This document shows, piece after piece, positions 1 through 10,351 of a stretch of DNA of 35,568 nucleotides. A program made the position numbers and the translations under genes. Positions within the stretch are counted from its first letter, which is position 1. Every line of letters starts with the position of its first letter. The notes beneath the pieces were generated by a model that had not been told where the DNA came from, made no database searches, and worked only from the letters and a program-made list of their open reading frames with translations. Origin of the DNA: Gammaproteobacteria bacterium (lineage in GTDB: Bacteria; Pseudomonadota; Gammaproteobacteria; Magnimaribacterales; Magnimaribacteraceae); NCBI GenBank assembly GCA_004214065.1, contig SGZM01000009.1, forward strand, positions 1-35,568, in the 5' to 3' direction.

Positions 1-1833
1 TGGCTGCAAAACATCAAAGTCGAATGTGGAAGCATTTGAAAACCCATATTCGCTAACAAAATTTACATTGGTTGCAGGTGCTATTGGGGTCTCTACAGCA
101 TCATATCTTATTCCAAACATGACTGTTAAGTCGTTATTAACAAACCACTTATCTTGGATATACATTGAAGTTTTTTCAACTTCAAAATCAGCAGCCATAG
201 TTCCAACTGCTTCATGACCCGCATAAGGTTCATGTATTCTCAATCTACTCCATACTCCATTTTTATAGTCTTCAAAACTTCTAAATCTAACTTCTGCGTT
301 ATACCTAGCTATGAAAAGATTAACAACATCAGAGTCATCTCTCTCAAAACCCACTGTATATATATGATCATCATTATCATAATCAGCTTTGAATGTTAGG
401 AACTCACTTTCAACATTGATTAAATTTGCAGCTCTGTATCGATCTCCTCCTAAGAACACTACATCTTCATTGCTAGAGTTATTAGGATCAGTCATGGTGA
501 TTGCCATCTCAGGAAAGAAGTCGTCTCCATAAGAGGCATCATCTTCTTCCATCTCATAACTTGTATATTTAAATTTAGTCGAAAGACGATCTGACCAGTC
601 ACTATATAAAGTAAAAGAAGCTCTATCTATTTCGGGTGGCTTGTAATACCAGTTATTACTAAACACAGTCCTTGACCAATTGTTATATCTTTGTGGCGTC
701 AAATCTTCTGAATGAGAAACGTTAAGAGTTGCCCTGTGATCGTCATTTATAACTGCATCTAATTTTACAGTCCATTCCTCATGAGTTTCGTCAAATGTTA
801 CAAGATTGATATAACCTGCATCATATCCACCGTAATTATCTATTGTGTATTGCCTTATTTCATTGGCTATAGCAGTGGTAACATACTCAGCTGGATTTTG
901 AGCACCACTATCAATCGTTCCGTAAAGACCAGGAAGAGATTTAGTGTTTTCTTCATAGCCAGCAAAGAAAAAGAGTCTATCTTTAATAATCGGGCCAGAG
1001 AATGTGAAAGCCATTACTTCATCTTCAAACTCAGGAAAGTCTTGGCCATCATAGTCTCCTACATTGCCTTCATCTCGATTTTGGTAGAAAGCAGATCCAT
1101 GGAATTCATTACTTCCTGATTTAGTGACTGCCGCAATAGAACCCCCAGTGGTGTTACCTCTTGAAACATCAAAAGGCGTAATATCTACTGAAATTTGATC
1201 AACAAAATCCATACTTACCGGGTTTCGCATGGTTCCAAAACCATTATCATTTAAACCGAAAGGATCATTGAAACTTACTCCATCTATAGTAAAGTCATTG
1301 AATCTTGCGTTTGCTCCCATAACACTTATTTGTGCATCACGACCCACTCCACCGTTTACTGAGACTCTAGGATCCATTTTTGCAAAATCTGCAACAGATC
1401 GATTAATAGTAGGAACTGCATTCATATCATCTCTTGTTAATAGAGTGCTTGTACCCATTTTAAATGCAGAAGCTGGTTTCGCAGTGACCACAATTTCGTC
1501 AGCTACTGAGGAGCTAGTTAAAGTAACTCCAAAATTTAGAGGATCACCTAGAGAAAGATACAAACCTTGTATAGACTCTGAGTTATATCCTGGTGCTGAA
1601 ACTTTTACAGTATAAGGACCACCGATAGGTAAAAAGGAAAACGAAAAGCTTCCCGATGAACCTGCGCTTGTTGTTTTAGTTATACCTGTTGGAGTATGTT
1701 CGGCAACTACAGTTGCTCCAGAAACATTTACCGTACCTCGCATCCCAGAAGTTGTGTCAACGTCAGAAAATACAGGTAAGCTTAAACAGATAACGGAAGA
1801 GAAAAGAAGTAAACTTTTTAAGATTGGCTTCAT
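1..1833 (-). CDS. TonB-dependent receptor, Oar-like, 3' end cut by window
   Basis: Outer-membrane TonB-dependent receptor; 611 codons are present and the reading frame runs off the window start, so most of the C-terminal barrel is missing. A signal peptide (MKPILKSLLLFSSVICLSLP) is followed by a carboxypeptidase-regulatory-like beta domain (about residues 25-105, with RGTV and PYTVKVSAPGY), a short DEIVVTA stretch resembling a TonB box, and a plug domain with FNDFTIDGVSFNDPFG, DISPF-like DITPFDVSRGNTTGG and AVTKSGSNEFHGS. This order is that of the Oar/CarboxypepD_reg receptor group. The ATG is preceded by a TTGGGG stretch. The substrate cannot be read from sequence; Oar-like receptors are often linked to peptide or protein uptake. 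The gene follows serS on the same strand but has its own AT-rich 118-base upstream region. Confidence 0.9.
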   Translation of the reverse strand, partial: MKPILKSLLLFSSVICLSLPVFSDVDTTSGMRGTVNVSGATVVAEHTPTGITKTTSAGSSGSFSFSFLPIGGPYTVKVSAPGYNSESIQGLYLSLGDPLNFGVTLTSSSVADEIVVTAKPASAFKMGTSTLLTRDDMNAVPTINRSVADFAKMDPRVSVNGGVGRDAQISVMGANARFNDFTIDGVSFNDPFGLNDNGFGTMRNPVSMDFVDQISVDITPFDVSRGNTTGGSIAAVTKSGSNEFHGSAFYQNRDEGNVGDYDGQDFPEFEDEVMAFTFSGPIIKDRLFFFAGYEENTKSLPGLYGTIDSGAQNPAEYVTTAIANEIRQYTIDNYGGYDAGYINLVTFDETHEEWTVKLDAVINDDHRATLNVSHSEDLTPQRYNNWSRTVFSNNWYYKPPEIDRASFTLYSDWSDRLSTKFKYTSYEMEEDDASYGDDFFPEMAITMTDPNNSSNEDVVFLGGDRYRAANLINVESEFLTFKADYDNDDHIYTVGFERDDSDVVNLFIARYNAEVRFRSFEDYKNGVWSRLRIHEPYAGHEAVGTMAADFEVEKTSMYIQDKWFVNNDLTVMFGIRYDAVETPIAPATNVNFVSEYGFSNASTFDFDVLQP

Positions 1834-1874
1834 AATTAACCCCAATATTAATTAGACATAATGTTACAAAATAT

Positions 1875-1903
1875 TTTATACCTTTTATTAATAAAAGGGA
1901 TAA
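1875..1903 (-). promoter_or_regulatory. Candidate promoter with palindrome in the spacer, for the TonB receptor
   Basis: On the minus strand a TATAAA -10-like hexamer (1875-1880) lies 35-40 bases before the receptor start. The 17-base spacer upstream of it is almost wholly a perfect 18-base palindrome, CCTTTTATTAATAAAAGG (1881-1898). The -35-like TTATCC (1898-1903) is weak. A palindrome in that position would suit an operator; it could also be chance in AT-rich DNA or a weak hairpin at the end of serS. Confidence 0.3.
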
Positions 1904-1951
1904 AAATAAATATAAAATTACTAAGTTTTACAGAAACGACACAATGAAGAA

Positions 1952-3226
1952 TTAAGTAGATAAAATTCTATCTTTTCCTAGATAATCTCTCAGTGCATCC
2001 GGAACCGTTATTGAACCATCAGCTTCTTGAAAATTCTCTAAAATGGCTAATACGGTTCTGCTCAAAGCTAGACCGGAACCGTTTAAAGTATTTATTAATT
2101 CTGTTCGTTTGTCTTGTTTACTTCTCCATCGAGCCTTCATTCTTCTAGCTTGGAAATCTCTAAAGTTAGAGCAAGAAGAAATTTCCCTATAGCTTGACTG
2201 GGAAGGAACCCATACTTCTAAGTCGTAAGTTTTAGCAGAGCTAAATCCAATATCGCCTGAACATAAAGAAACTACTCTATATGGTAAGTCTAATTTTCTT
2301 AAAATGGCTTCAGCATGGCCAGTTAGTTCTTCCAAAGCATCATCTGAGTCAGACGATTCAACTGCCTGTACAAGTTCAACTTTCTCGAATTGATGCAGTC
2401 TCATAATGCCTCTAGTGTCCTTCCCATAGCTGCCTGCTTCACTTCTGAAACATGGAGTATGGCATACATACTTTACCGGCAATATCTCTGAATCAAGTAT
2501 TTCATCTCGAAATAAATTAGTAACAGGCACTTCTGCAGTGGAAGTAAGATAAAAGTTATTTTTGCCTTCCAACTTAAATAGGTCTTCTTCAAATTTAGGA
2601 AGTTGCCCTGTTCCTAATAAAGAATCTTCATTCACTATATAAGGAACATACACCTCTTCATATCCATGTTCTGAAACATGAGTATCTATCATTAAGTTGA
2701 GTAGTGCTCTTTGTAAATGAGCTATGTCATTTCTTAAAACTTTAAAACGAGAACCAGTAATTTTGACACCAGCCTCCATATCAATACCTCTATTCTCACC
2801 AAGTTCCAGATGATCTTTGGGAGTAAAGTCAAATTCTTTAGGTGATCCGCACTTTCTAATTTCTAAATTTTCTGTTTCATCTTTTCCATCCGGAACATCT
2901 GTATCTATCAAATTGGGTAAAGACATTACAAACTCATTAATCTGCATCAGTAATTGATCAAGTTGTTTTGTTTGATTTTTGATCTCCGCTGTCAGCATAG
3001 AGGCTTCTTTTTGTAACTTAGAAGTATCATTTGATTCTTTTTTTGCAAGGCCTATTTCTTTAGAAATATCATTCAATTTAGATTGTTGATTTTCATTAAA
3101 AGCTTGCAGCTCTTTTCTCTGTAATTCTAGGTTTTCCCATTTTTTAAAATCAAAATTAAAACCTCTTCTACTTAGATTCTGAATTACTAATTCAGTTTCT
3201 TTTCTAAGTTTTTTTGAATCTAACAT
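1952..3226 (-). CDS. serS: Serine--tRNA ligase
   Basis: Class II seryl-tRNA synthetase, 424 residues, the usual bacterial length; it charges tRNA-Ser and tRNA-Sec in the cytoplasm. An N-terminal coiled-coil arm (about residues 30-105, rich in K, E, Q and L) binds the tRNA long variable arm. The catalytic core shows TSTAEVPVTN, motif 2 (CFRSEAGSYGKDTRGIMRLH) and motif 3 near the C-terminus (LNGSGLALSRTVLAILEN). The gene starts at an ATG 19 bases after the lolA stop, and lolA-serS adjacency is common in gammaproteobacteria. No intact terminator is seen in the 118 bases before the TonB receptor. Confidence 0.98.
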   Translation of the reverse strand: MLDSKKLRKETELVIQNLSRRGFNFDFKKWENLELQRKELQAFNENQQSKLNDISKEIGLAKKESNDTSKLQKEASMLTAEIKNQTKQLDQLLMQINEFVMSLPNLIDTDVPDGKDETENLEIRKCGSPKEFDFTPKDHLELGENRGIDMEAGVKITGSRFKVLRNDIAHLQRALLNLMIDTHVSEHGYEEVYVPYIVNEDSLLGTGQLPKFEEDLFKLEGKNNFYLTSTAEVPVTNLFRDEILDSEILPVKYVCHTPCFRSEAGSYGKDTRGIMRLHQFEKVELVQAVESSDSDDALEELTGHAEAILRKLDLPYRVVSLCSGDIGFSSAKTYDLEVWVPSQSSYREISSCSNFRDFQARRMKARWRSKQDKRTELINTLNGSGLALSRTVLAILENFQEADGSITVPDALRDYLGKDRILST

Positions 3227-3245
3227 ATGGTTATTCTAAAGATTT

Positions 3246-3857
3246 CTAGTGATAAACAACATCTATTCCTTCAGGTACTGAAATAAGTAATTCAGAATCT
3301 TCAAAGGGTAGCCAAATAACTCTATCGAAATTTAACTGAACAGTCTGATCAAATGAGTCAAGGTACTTCAAAGAATGTAAGCTACTATCTTTGAAATTGA
3401 TATAAAGCTTTTCAAGGAAGCTGTCTTCACTTTTAGGTAAAATTTCACACATCAGGATATCTTCTTGCTCAACGCAAGGTTTTACAGTGTAAAGGTCATT
3501 TAGGTCTTGGATGGTAGATGTGAACAAACTAATTGGGGTGCCTTCAAAAACATCCTCCTGTGGAACTACATCTAACTGTTCAAGCTCCAGATCAAGCTTG
3601 TACAAGAAAGTTCCGTCAGCGGATATTACTTCTAGAATGGGTTCATAGTACTCAATTTTAAATTTTCCCATTCTATTTGCCCTTATTCTTCCCTGCACTT
3701 CTCTCTCTTTAAAATCTTGAATAGTTAATTGAGAAAAATTAGAAGAAAAAAACTGCTTACTATTTAAAAACTCTAATAAATTCATATGATTAATCTCTTC
3801 ACTGTAGAGACAGGCATTTATAGACAATAATAGAAAAAATGAAAGAACCTTTTTCAT
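3246..3857 (-). CDS. lolA: Outer-membrane lipoprotein carrier protein LolA
   Basis: Periplasmic chaperone that takes lipoproteins from LolCDE at the inner membrane to LolB at the outer membrane. It is 203 residues, normal for LolA, with an N-terminal signal peptide ([20 protein letters not shown]). The early NFSQLTIQDFKEREVQGRIR segment and the FKIEYYEPILEVISADGTFL strand pair match the LolA pattern, with the W residues usual there partly replaced. Its ATG overlaps the stop of the upstream phosphodiesterase by one base (TAATG), implying translational coupling. Position between ftsK and serS supports the call independently. Confidence 0.92.
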   Translation of the reverse strand: MKKVLSFFLLLSINACLYSEEINHMNLLEFLNSKQFFSSNFSQLTIQDFKEREVQGRIRANRMGKFKIEYYEPILEVISADGTFLYKLDLELEQLDVVPQEDVFEGTPISLFTSTIQDLNDLYTVKPCVEQEDILMCEILPKSEDSFLEKLYINFKDSSLHSLKYLDSFDQTVQLNFDRVIWLPFEDSELLISVPEGIDVVYH

Positions 3858-5065
3858 TAATCTAATGCAATACTCTGACCAGTCATATAACTAGGAGCTT
3901 CAATCTCTAATAAATTTAATATTGTTGGAGCTAAGTCAAGTTGACTGACTTTATTAATTTGATTTATGGATACTTTATTACCATAAGCATAAAATATTCC
4001 TTCCATTTCTTTATTTCTTGATGGATCGTATCCGTGCATGCCTTTAGGGGGATTGGAATTTTTTCTTGTCACCAACATGTTAGGAGCATGAGTCTCCACA
4101 ACTATGTCACCAGTCCTTGTTGGATGAAACATATTATAGTTTTCGGGAAGTTCACCTCCATCCCAAACAATTAAATCACTATCTTGTTTTAAAGCGGAAA
4201 TAGCTGAATCTTTATCAGATAAATCATCTAAAAAGACATGGCCTATGGCGGGACCTATGGACAGTGTTGAATCTATAGAATTATTTTTTAAAATCTCTTT
4301 TATATTAATGAAGTTATCAACATCTGACATACCATGATCACTTACTACAATTAATGTTATATTTTCCCAATAACCTCTTTTTTCAATTTCTGTTATCAAG
4401 TTAAGTAATTCTTTATCTTGTTTTCTTAATTGATTTAAAACTTTGCCATTAATAGATCCTGATTGATGGGCTATGCTGTCAGAACCATGCCACCATGTCA
4501 TGATTAACCTTGGACGTTCTTTTGGCTCCAAATCTAACCAATCTAAAATTTGCTTTGTTTTATCTTTTTCAGAAATTCTCCCATTGAAAGGAGCTTTACT
4601 GTATGTAATTTTTGTCCCTTCCCAGTCAGACTCTGAGCCGACCCAAAAGTACGTTGCAGTTTTAATACCTTGACGCTCTAAAAGAGACCATATTGGTTCT
4701 GATTCTATCCAGCTTGCATCTGGACTGTAGCTATAAAATCCCCTATTTCTATCAAAAAAACCATTGTGCAGTATGCCGTGTTTATCTGGGGTTACGCCTG
4801 TAGCCATAGTTACATGAGTAGGAAATGTTGATGACTGATACATGGGAACCAAAGAAGTGGCAACTAAACCTTTTTCTGAAATAAAGTTAAACCCTCCTCC
4901 GGATAAAAGGTTGGGATAATCATGTCTAACTCCATCCATAGAAATGACAACAACTATATTTTCTTCTGTATAGGTCAGAAAAGAAAAAAAAAGGAAAAAG
5001 ATAATATATAGGATCTTCAAACTAATCTTCAGGAGGTGGCGGGATGAGAACTTCTCTATTTCCAT
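3857..5065 (-). CDS. Secreted ENPP-type nucleotide pyrophosphatase/phosphodiesterase
   Basis: Alkaline phosphatase superfamily, type I phosphodiesterase/nucleotide pyrophosphatase branch, 402 residues. A hydrophobic export segment (about residues 15-32) precedes the catalytic domain. Metal-site Asp44 sits in [10 protein letters not shown], the presumed nucleophile Thr80 in [13 protein letters not shown], and later ligands in [13 protein letters not shown] and PKGMHGYD. Family members cleave phosphodiester or pyrophosphate bonds of nucleotides or lipid headgroups; the substrate is not predictable here. The ATG used lies inside ftsK (44-base overlap). A TTG at 5018-5020, just past the ftsK stop, would give a shorter classic signal peptide; neither start has a clear ribosome site. 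The gene sits unusually between ftsK and lolA. Confidence 0.88.
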   Translation of the reverse strand: MEIEKFSSRHLLKISLKILYIIFFLFFSFLTYTEENIVVVISMDGVRHDYPNLLSGGGFNFISEKGLVATSLVPMYQSSTFPTHVTMATGVTPDKHGILHNGFFDRNRGFYSYSPDASWIESEPIWSLLERQGIKTATYFWVGSESDWEGTKITYSKAPFNGRISEKDKTKQILDWLDLEPKERPRLIMTWWHGSDSIAHQSGSINGKVLNQLRKQDKELLNLITEIEKRGYWENITLIVVSDHGMSDVDNFINIKEILKNNSIDSTLSIGPAIGHVFLDDLSDKDSAISALKQDSDLIVWDGGELPENYNMFHPTRTGDIVVETHAPNMLVTRKNSNPPKGMHGYDPSRNKEMEGIFYAYGNKVSINQINKVSQLDLAPTILNLLEIEAPSYMTGQSIALD

Positions 5066-7394
5066 TTGAGGCCATGGGACTTAAAACACCAGTTTCCTCC
5101 ATAGTTTCTATCATCCTTGCTGCTCTGTTGTATCCTATTCTTAACTTCCTTTGTACTGCAGATATAGAGGCTCGTCGAGATTGAGCAACAAATGCAACGG
5201 CTTCATCGTAAAGCTCATCTTTCTCAGCATCATCATCTTCTTCTGAAGCTATGCCAGGCATACCAGCAACAGCACCTTCTTCCTTAGTAACTTCATCTAA
5301 ATATTCTGCTTTTCCTCGCTGTCTCCAATCATCAGCGACCCTCTGTACTTCATCATCGCCCACAAAAGCACCATGAACCCTTTGAGGTATCGATGTGCCA
5401 GGTGCCAGGTAAAGCATATCTCCCTTTCCAAGAAGTTGCTCAGCCCCACCTTGATCCAGTATGACTCTAGAGTCCATCTTAGAAGCAACCTGGAATGCCA
5501 CTCTAGAAGAAATATTTGCTTTTATTAACCCTGTAATTACATCCACAGATGGTCTTTGAGTTGCCAAGAGCATATGAATACCAGCAGCTCTCGCTTTTTG
5601 GGCTATTCTTGCTATCAATTGTTCTGCAGTTTTTCCAACCACCATCATTAAATCAGCCAATTCGTCTACTGCGAGAACTATTAAAGGCAATTCCTCAAGA
5701 TCAGGCGCTTCTTCCCCTTCTTCTGCTTCATTAATTTTCCAAGTAGGGTCTTTTATAGGCTCTCCAGAAGCAACTGCATCGCTAACTTTTTTGTTATAAC
5801 CATTTAAATTTCTTACACCTAGATGTGCCATTAACTTATAGCGTCTTTCCATCTCGTTAACACACCATCTAAGACCGCTTGATGCTTCTTTCATATCCGT
5901 TATCACAGGTGCTAAAAGATGCGGAATATCTTCGTAAACTGAGAGCTCAAGCATTTTTGGATCAATAAGTATCATTCTGACCTGTTCGGGACTGGCTTTA
6001 TATAGAATACTGATGAGCATGGCATTGATAGCCACTGATTTACCAGAGCCAGTTGTACCCGCAACTAATAAATGAGGCATAGAAGCCAGATCAGCAACAA
6101 CAGCAGATCCACTTATATCTTTTCCAAGAGCTACAGTTATTGGGCTCTTAGATTCATCGTAGGTTTTACTTGATAAAACTTCGCTCAACAGTACAGGTTG
6201 TCTATCTTCCCGCGGTACCTCTATTCCAATAGTGTCTTTACCTTCTATAACTTCGACAATTCTGACGCTTGTTTTTGCTAAAGATCTAGCTAAATCTTTA
6301 CTGATGTTAGATATCTGATTAACTTTTAATCCGCTAGGTAATTTGAGCTCTAATCTTATAACAACTGGGCCGGGCTGAATTGATTCGACCTCTATATCGT
6401 TAATGTTGTATTCGGCTAGTTTAGAAACCACCAGCTCTCCTAAACGACGCAAAGAATCTTCGGAGGTTTCATCAGAAAATTCTTGTTTCTTTTCATCTAG
6501 TAAAGAAAGTTTAGGCGGTGAAGAAGGTTCTTTGTATTCAAAAAGCTCAGTCTGTTTTTCTTCTTCTACTCGTTTACTAGTTTCTATAGCTGGCTTTGGT
6601 TGGATTACTTCAGCAGGTTTAATTTGTTCTTTTACCTTCGCAGTAACAATCACTTTCTCTTGTCTTTCAATTTTTTCTTTTCTGAGTTTCTGCTTCTCTT
6701 TAAGCTTAGAAAGGAAATCAGAGAGACGATCTCCAAAGGTTGATCCTGACGAAAGAAGTAGTTCTTGTATTTTGCTTATTAGCGCCACCCATGACACTTC
6801 AAGAGACAGAGTTAAGCCCAATAGGAGTGTGGAAGTAAATAGCAATAGGCTACCTATAAAACTTAAAGGGACTATAAATACAGATGACACTTTTGACCCA
6901 ATCAAACCTCCACCCTCTTGTGGCAGAAAGCTTGCGCCTGGTTCCATAATTAAGGCAAGTAAAGTTGATCCTGATATGACCACTAATAACCAACCTAATA
7001 TTTTTATACCTAAGAGTCCTGTATAGATATCTGAAAATGGAACTTTATTTCTAGATAAGAAAAAATGCCTAATTAATGGCCATAAAAGCCAATAGACAAG
7101 TATGTAAGACATATAACCAAAAACAGTTAAAAGAAAATCACTTAAATAAGCGCCCCAACTACCCACGGCATTGGAAACTTGACTTGTATCTATTGAATCA
7201 CTCGTAAAAACCTGAGTGTTCCAACCTGAATCTCTTGGAGAGAATGTTGAAAGCGCTAGCAAGACAAATACTCCTAAAAATCCTTGGATAATCAACCAAG
7301 AATCTAATATGAGTTTATTGAGCCGTATGCGAGACACCGATACAGCTTGGTTCGATGATTTCTTTGTTGCTTGAGACTTTTTAACCACTAACAA
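5022..7394 (-). CDS. ftsK: DNA translocase FtsK
   Basis: Septal DNA pump that moves chromosome termini and activates XerCD at dif during division. Four or so membrane segments (about residues 30-205) are followed by a short charged linker (about 225-310), the alpha/beta RecA-like motor with Walker A GTTGSGKS (Lys452) and Walker [17 protein letters not shown], and a C-terminal gamma winged helix ([20 protein letters not shown]...) that reads KOPS sites. At 790 residues it is compact because the linker is short compared with the enterobacterial protein. No ATG exists near the N-terminus: translation must begin at TTG 7394 or the nearby GTG 7388, so the exact start is uncertain. Head-to-head with trxB. 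Confidence 0.97.
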   Translation of the reverse strand: MLVVKKSQATKKSSNQAVSVSRIRLNKLILDSWLIIQGFLGVFVLLALSTFSPRDSGWNTQVFTSDSIDTSQVSNAVGSWGAYLSDFLLTVFGYMSYILVYWLLWPLIRHFFLSRNKVPFSDIYTGLLGIKILGWLLVVISGSTLLALIMEPGASFLPQEGGGLIGSKVSSVFIVPLSFIGSLLLFTSTLLLGLTLSLEVSWVALISKIQELLLSSGSTFGDRLSDFLSKLKEKQKLRKEKIERQEKVIVTAKVKEQIKPAEVIQPKPAIETSKRVEEEKQTELFEYKEPSSPPKLSLLDEKKQEFSDETSEDSLRRLGELVVSKLAEYNINDIEVESIQPGPVVIRLELKLPSGLKVNQISNISKDLARSLAKTSVRIVEVIEGKDTIGIEVPREDRQPVLLSEVLSSKTYDESKSPITVALGKDISGSAVVADLASMPHLLVAGTTGSGKSVAINAMLISILYKASPEQVRMILIDPKMLELSVYEDIPHLLAPVITDMKEASSGLRWCVNEMERRYKLMAHLGVRNLNGYNKKVSDAVASGEPIKDPTWKINEAEEGEEAPDLEELPLIVLAVDELADLMMVVGKTAEQLIARIAQKARAAGIHMLLATQRPSVDVITGLIKANISSRVAFQVASKMDSRVILDQGGAEQLLGKGDMLYLAPGTSIPQRVHGAFVGDDEVQRVADDWRQRGKAEYLDEVTKEEGAVAGMPGIASEEDDDAEKDELYDEAVAFVAQSRRASISAVQRKLRIGYNRAARMIETMEETGVLSPMASNGNREVLIPPPPED

Positions 7395-7444
7395 ATCTAA
7401 GTTTTACCTATTGTATAGTTTATTAAGAAGATGTTCTAATCCGA

Positions 7445-8429
<985 letters not shown>

Positions 8430-9203
8430 ATGAAATACCTTCGCATTAAAAAAGATGGGCCTATCGCAACAGTTAGTATAGATAGACCTAATTCAATGAA
8501 TGCTCTTAGCATAGCGGTGTTAAAAGAATTTTGCACTCTACAAGAATATTTTAGAGAAGATTTAGAAACGCGAGTTGTAATTTTTACTGGCCAAGGTGAG
8601 AACTTTTCTGCTGGTGCTGATTTAAAAGAAAAAGCCCAGCTTTCAACTAAGCTAGAATCGTGGAGAAATAATTTTGGTAAGCCCGCAATTAAATCTATTC
8701 TAGAAATAGATCAGATAACAATTGCTGCTGTAAATGGTTATTGCTTAGGAGGAGCAGCATGTATAGCTTCAGCATGCGATTTTCGCATAGCGTCAGATAA
8801 ATCTCTTCTTGGCTATCCTGAAATAAACTTAGGAATAAACTTGAACTGGTTGGGGTTACCATTAGCTGTTCGCTTAATTGGACCTGCCAAAGCTAAAAAA
8901 ATGGTAATAGGAGGGGAGAACGAAAATGCTGAGACACTCCTTTCTTGGGGTTTTTATGATGAAATTTGTGATGCTGATTCACTTATGGATCAAGCGATCT
9001 CCATGGCTAATTTGTATGCCTCTAAATCTCCTATTGCCGCTCAAATGATAAAAAGAAGTGTAAATAATCTTGTCTATAAGAATGATGAATCAATAATGCA
9101 CATGGATTACGACCAAACATTATTAACTCACGAAACACAAGATCGAAAAGAGGCAGTAACAGCCTTCTTTGAAAAAAGAGATCCCAGTTTTAAAGGAGAT
9201 TAA
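8430..9203 (+). CDS. Enoyl-CoA hydratase/isomerase family protein
   Basis: Crotonase-fold enzyme of 257 residues. The CoA oxyanion-hole region is clear (GENFSAGADLKEKAQ, residues 56-70, and NGYCLGGAACIASACDF, 102-118). One catalytic acid is kept as Glu131 in LGYPEINLGI (equivalent to Glu164 of rat hydratase), but the first catalytic Glu (Glu144 equivalent, normally in GGGCELA) is Cys111 here. Loss of that residue argues against a simple syn-hydratase and leaves isomerase, decarboxylase or thioesterase chemistry open. It starts immediately after the trxB stop with no intergenic base, though no metabolic link to TrxB is known. Its stop abuts that of the opposing flavoprotein gene. Confidence 0.88.
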   Translation: MKYLRIKKDGPIATVSIDRPNSMNALSIAVLKEFCTLQEYFREDLETRVVIFTGQGENFSAGADLKEKAQLSTKLESWRNNFGKPAIKSILEIDQITIAAVNGYCLGGAACIASACDFRIASDKSLLGYPEINLGINLNWLGLPLAVRLIGPAKAKKMVIGGENENAETLLSWGFYDEICDADSLMDQAISMANLYASKSPIAAQMIKRSVNNLVYKNDESIMHMDYDQTLLTHETQDRKEAVTAFFEKRDPSFKGD

Positions 9204-10184
9204 TTAAGCAGACTTACCTGCTAAAGCTTGCTTTGCTTCCTCATATTCATTAACTAAACCATCAACTGCATCTTTAACAGTTGGAACATCATGAAGATTT
9301 CCTATACCTTGACCTGAACCCCAGATATCTTTCCAGGCTTTCTTTTGATTATCTCCTCCAGCACCAGAACTTCCAAAATTCATATCGTTCTTATCAGCGT
9401 AAGGTAAATTATCTGGATCTAGGCCGGCATTAACAACGCTTGGTTTTAGATAGTTTCCATGAACTCCAGTAAAAGTAGGAGAATACATTATGTCGTTAGC
9501 AGCGCTATCAACAATCATGTCTTTATAACCCTGAGACGCATTCGCCTCTTCAGTTGCAATAAATCTAGTTCCTATATATGCAAAATCAGCTCCCATAGCC
9601 TGAGCGGAAAGAATAGATGCTCCATGAGAGATACTTCCTGAAAGAGCGACCGGCCCATCAAAAAATTCTCTTACTTCACGAACTAAAGCAAATGGACTCA
9701 AGGCACCGGCGTGGCCGCCAGCTCCAGCACAGACCAAGATAAGGCCATCTGCACCTTCATCAATAGCCTTTTTAGCATGTCTTATGTTGATAACATCATG
9801 CATTACAGCACCGCCGTAACTATGAACCGCATCAACAACAAACTTAGGTGCCCTTAGACTAGTAATTATTATCGGTACTTCATGCTCTACACAGACTTCC
9901 ATATCATGTTCAAGTCTATTGTTTGAATGATGGCAAATTTGATTAACAGCAAAAGGTGCAACAACAGCATCAGGATTTTGCTCTTTGTAATCGGCTAACT
10001 CTTGTTTCATCATAGAGATCCACTCTGTTAACTTCTCTTCTGGTCTGGCGTTAAGAGCTGGAAAAGATCCAACTACTCCAGCCTTACATTGAGCTAAAAC
10101 AAGTTCTGGGTAAGAAACTGTGAATAAAGGAGCTCCGATAACAGGAATCCTAGTTTTATCTTTTAAAAAATTTACAACGTCCAT
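9204..10184 (-). CDS. Nitronate monooxygenase-like flavoprotein (first copy)
   Basis: NMO/2-nitropropane dioxygenase family, FMN-binding TIM barrel, 326 residues. Supporting segments are TRIPVIGAPLFTVSYPELV at the N-terminus, the phosphate-loop GADGLILVCAGAGGHAG, GPVALSGSISHGASILSAQ and MGADFAYIGTRFIATEEA, which place FMN. Family members oxidise nitronates such as propionate-3-nitronate, but many uncharacterised relatives act on other substrates, so function is inferred only at family level. The ATG has a good ribosome site (AAGGAT). It is the last gene of the minus-strand unit beginning at 13128. Its stop directly adjoins the stop of the opposing crotonase-family gene (TAATTA). Confidence 0.87.
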   Translation of the reverse strand: MDVVNFLKDKTRIPVIGAPLFTVSYPELVLAQCKAGVVGSFPALNARPEEKLTEWISMMKQELADYKEQNPDAVVAPFAVNQICHHSNNRLEHDMEVCVEHEVPIIITSLRAPKFVVDAVHSYGGAVMHDVINIRHAKKAIDEGADGLILVCAGAGGHAGALSPFALVREVREFFDGPVALSGSISHGASILSAQAMGADFAYIGTRFIATEEANASQGYKDMIVDSAANDIMYSPTFTGVHGNYLKPSVVNAGLDPDNLPYADKNDMNFGSSGAGGDNQKKAWKDIWGSGQGIGNLHDVPTVKDAVDGLVNEYEEAKQALAGKSA

Positions 10185-10207
10185 ATTTATCCTTGATTAA
10201 TAATTAA

Positions 10208-10339
10208 TTATTGATTTGAAACCCAAAAAACTGCTGCTGCTACAAGACTGAGAATAATCACTACTGCAGCGATAGCATCTAATTTACTATCCTCTTGACG
10301 CATGATTTCCTTTTCTTGATCGGTATGCTCATTTGACAT
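10208..10339 (-). CDS. 43-residue single-pass membrane protein
   Basis: A small gene: a charged N-terminal half (MSNEHTDQEKEIMRQEDSK) and one C-terminal membrane helix (DAIAAVVIILSLVAAAVFWV, ending SNQ). The ATG is preceded by a strong ribosome site, AAGGAGA, five bases away, 12 bases after the acuI-like stop and 23 bases before the next start, so it looks like a genuine member of the operon rather than a chance frame. The expected topology is N-in with a short periplasmic tail. I do not recognise the family and assign no function. Confidence 0.7.
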   Translation of the reverse strand: MSNEHTDQEKEIMRQEDSKLDAIAAVVIILSLVAAAVFWVSNQ

Positions 10340-10351
10340 CTATATCTCCTT

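Noticed and set aside
1229-1615. 128-codon plus-strand frame near the window start
   Set aside because: Lies wholly opposite the TonB receptor plug-domain coding sequence, which shows clear family motifs.
6403-7026. 207-codon open frame on the plus strand opposite ftsK
   Set aside because: Serine-rich translation without domain features, no ribosome site, fully inside the certain ftsK gene on the other strand.
9207-9222. AGCAG-N6-CTGCT hairpin at the crotonase/NMO junction as a terminator
   Set aside because: Stem only five pairs and no T-tract on either strand.
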